NCBI GenBank assembly: GCA_041500225.1
Contig: JBGQLV010000007.1
Span: forward strand, 1 to 64,000
Reading direction: 5' to 3'
Length of the DNA stretch: 64,000 nt
Source: 0-14-3-00-41-53 sp041500225
Lineage (GTDB): Bacteria; Nitrospirota; Thermodesulfovibrionia; Thermodesulfovibrionales; SM23-35
In this document: piece by piece, positions 63,001 through 64,000 of the stretch
How the letters are laid out: each line of letters begins with the position of its first letter
How positions within the stretch are numbered: position 1 is the stretch's first letter
Notes under the pieces: model-generated
Databases searched by the model: none
What the model was told of the DNA's origin: nothing
What the model saw: only the letters and a program-made list of their open reading frames with translations
Translations under genes and position numbers: made by a program

Positions 63001-64000
63001 GTGGAGGACATACTTTCTCTAAAAAATTCATTTCTAAAAGAATCGAAATCAGCCGCATCTGTGGCTGAACTCCAGCAGCTAAGGATAAAATATTTAGGTA
63101 AAAAGGGCCTTGTTACTTCAAAACTCAAGGCTCTTTCCACAATCTCTCCAGAGTTAAGACCGGCATACGGCAAGGCAGTAAATGAAGTTAAGGTTTATAT
63201 TGAAGAAGAAATAAACAGGATAGAGGCTCTTCTTAAAAAAGAAGAACATAAAAAGCGTATCGTTTCAGAGGCTGTAGATATAACCCTGCCGGGGAAGTTC
63301 ACACCATTTGGCAGGGAGCATCCTATCAATAAGGTACTTTATGAAATAACCCGGATATTTGTTTCAATGGGTTTCGAGGTTGAAGAGGGACCTGATGTGG
63401 AGCTCGACTATTATAATTTTGAAGCACTAAACATACCTAAGGACCATCCTGCGAGAGACATGCAGGATACATTTTATATTTCTGACGATATTGTCCTCAG
63501 GACTCATACCTCGCCTGTCCAGATAAGGGTTATGGAAAAGAGGAAGCCACCTTTAAAGATTATTGCTCCCGGAAAGGTTTACAGATGCGATGCAGATATA
63601 TCTCATACCCCGATGTTCCACCAGGTAGAAGGCTTCATGGTTGATACAGATGTTGCATTCAGCGATCTCAAAGGTGTGCTGGAATCGTTTATCCATAGCA
63701 TTTTTAGTGCTGAGACCCCTGTAAGATTCAGGCCGAGTTTTTTCCCGTTTACAGAACCGAGCGCAGAGGCAGATATCGGCTGTATCTTCTGTTCCGGAAA
63801 AGGGTGCAGAGTGTGTAAGAACACAGGATGGCTCGAGATATTAGGTGCTGGTATGATAAATCCGAGGGTGTTTGAGATGGTCGGATATGATCCTGAGGTA
63901 TATTCAGGTTTTGCTTTTGGGATGGGTGTAGAGAGGATAGTTATGCTCAAATATTCGATTGATGATATAAGACTATTCTTTGAGAATGATATGCGGTTTT
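63001..64000 (+). CDS. pheS: Phenylalanyl-tRNA synthetase alpha subunit (3' end outside window)
   Basis: Starts GTG (VEDILSLKNS), 8 bases after the rplT stop. The class II core is visible up to the window end: KFTPFGREHPINKVLYEI, THTSPVQIRVM, FHQVEGFMVD, FRPSFFPFTEPSAE and FGMGVERIVMLKY. About 333 residues are visible. The C-terminal end lies outside. Confidence 0.95.
   Translation, partial: MEDILSLKNSFLKESKSAASVAELQQLRIKYLGKKGLVTSKLKALSTISPELRPAYGKAVNEVKVYIEEEINRIEALLKKEEHKKRIVSEAVDITLPGKFTPFGREHPINKVLYEITRIFVSMGFEVEEGPDVELDYYNFEALNIPKDHPARDMQDTFYISDDIVLRTHTSPVQIRVMEKRKPPLKIIAPGKVYRCDADISHTPMFHQVEGFMVDTDVAFSDLKGVLESFIHSIFSAETPVRFRPSFFPFTEPSAEADIGCIFCSGKGCRVCKNTGWLEILGAGMINPRVFEMVGYDPEVYSGFAFGMGVERIVMLKYSIDDIRLFFENDMRF

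Overview
The window is a 64 kb piece of a bacterial chromosome with moderate to low GC and genes packed on both strands. The gene content points to a Gram-negative, probably anaerobic bacterium: TonB, a TonB-dependent B12 receptor, multiheme c-type cytochrome, a haem-binding sensor kinase, a CooC-type nickel-enzyme maturation ATPase, RNase Y, and a two-subunit biotin carboxylase/carboxyltransferase of the kind used in anaplerotic or reverse-TCA CO2 fixation. I infer a Nitrospirota (Thermodesulfovibrio-like) or related deep-branching lineage. That is a judgement from gene content, not a database result.

Layout. 1-7.5 kb: end of a PilZ protein, a calcium-type P-type ATPase, the divergent biotin-dependent carboxylase pair and a CBS-domain protein. 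7.7-15 kb: a lone thymidylate-synthase-like gene, then a minus-strand signalling block of two related sensor kinases, a receiver and a receiver-kinase, with a tetraheme cytochrome upstream. 15-25 kb: cooC, recR, an RlmL-type rRNA methylase, a cold-shock protein and a DEAD-box helicase, maf with a flavoprotein, and glycogen phosphorylase. 25-27.2 kb: a broken mazF, hsp20, a GYD protein and a hicAB toxin-antitoxin pair.

27.19-37.81 kb is a complete integrative element of about 10.6 kb. It sits in the 3' end of tRNA-Glu(CTC) and is bounded by a 56-bp direct repeat with one mismatch. It carries a tyrosine integrase, an excisionase-like HTH, a sigma-region-4-like protein, a primase-polymerase/ATPase, an AbrB-like protein, a serine recombinase, coiled-coil proteins, a TPR-glycosyltransferase-like protein and several unknown genes. 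Phased short direct repeats lie near both ends. This is the main accessory region.

37.8-44 kb returns to the core chromosome: tRNA-Glu, tRNA-Gln, tpiA-secG, ymdB-rny, a probable 6S RNA, a SufR-like regulator divergent from an alpha/beta hydrolase. 44-51 kb is a vitamin B12 locus on the minus strand: btuF-cobU-cobT-cobS and btuB-tonB, each group led by a cobalamin riboswitch. 51-60 kb is a housekeeping run (nadA, lytic transglycosylase, DUF512 radical SAM, pgsA, TPR, rpe, PASTA, DUF116, fmt, def). 60-64 kb is thrS-infC-rpmI-rplT-pheS.

Three genome-wide habits stand out. Palindromic repeats are inserted in frame inside at least three genes (P-type ATPase, tonB, cobT). Seven-base tandem repeats occur at gene edges and inside the signal peptides of btuB and btuF and inside cobU. 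Start signals are often unusual: infC appears to start at AUA, thrS at AUU, and several genes look leaderless.
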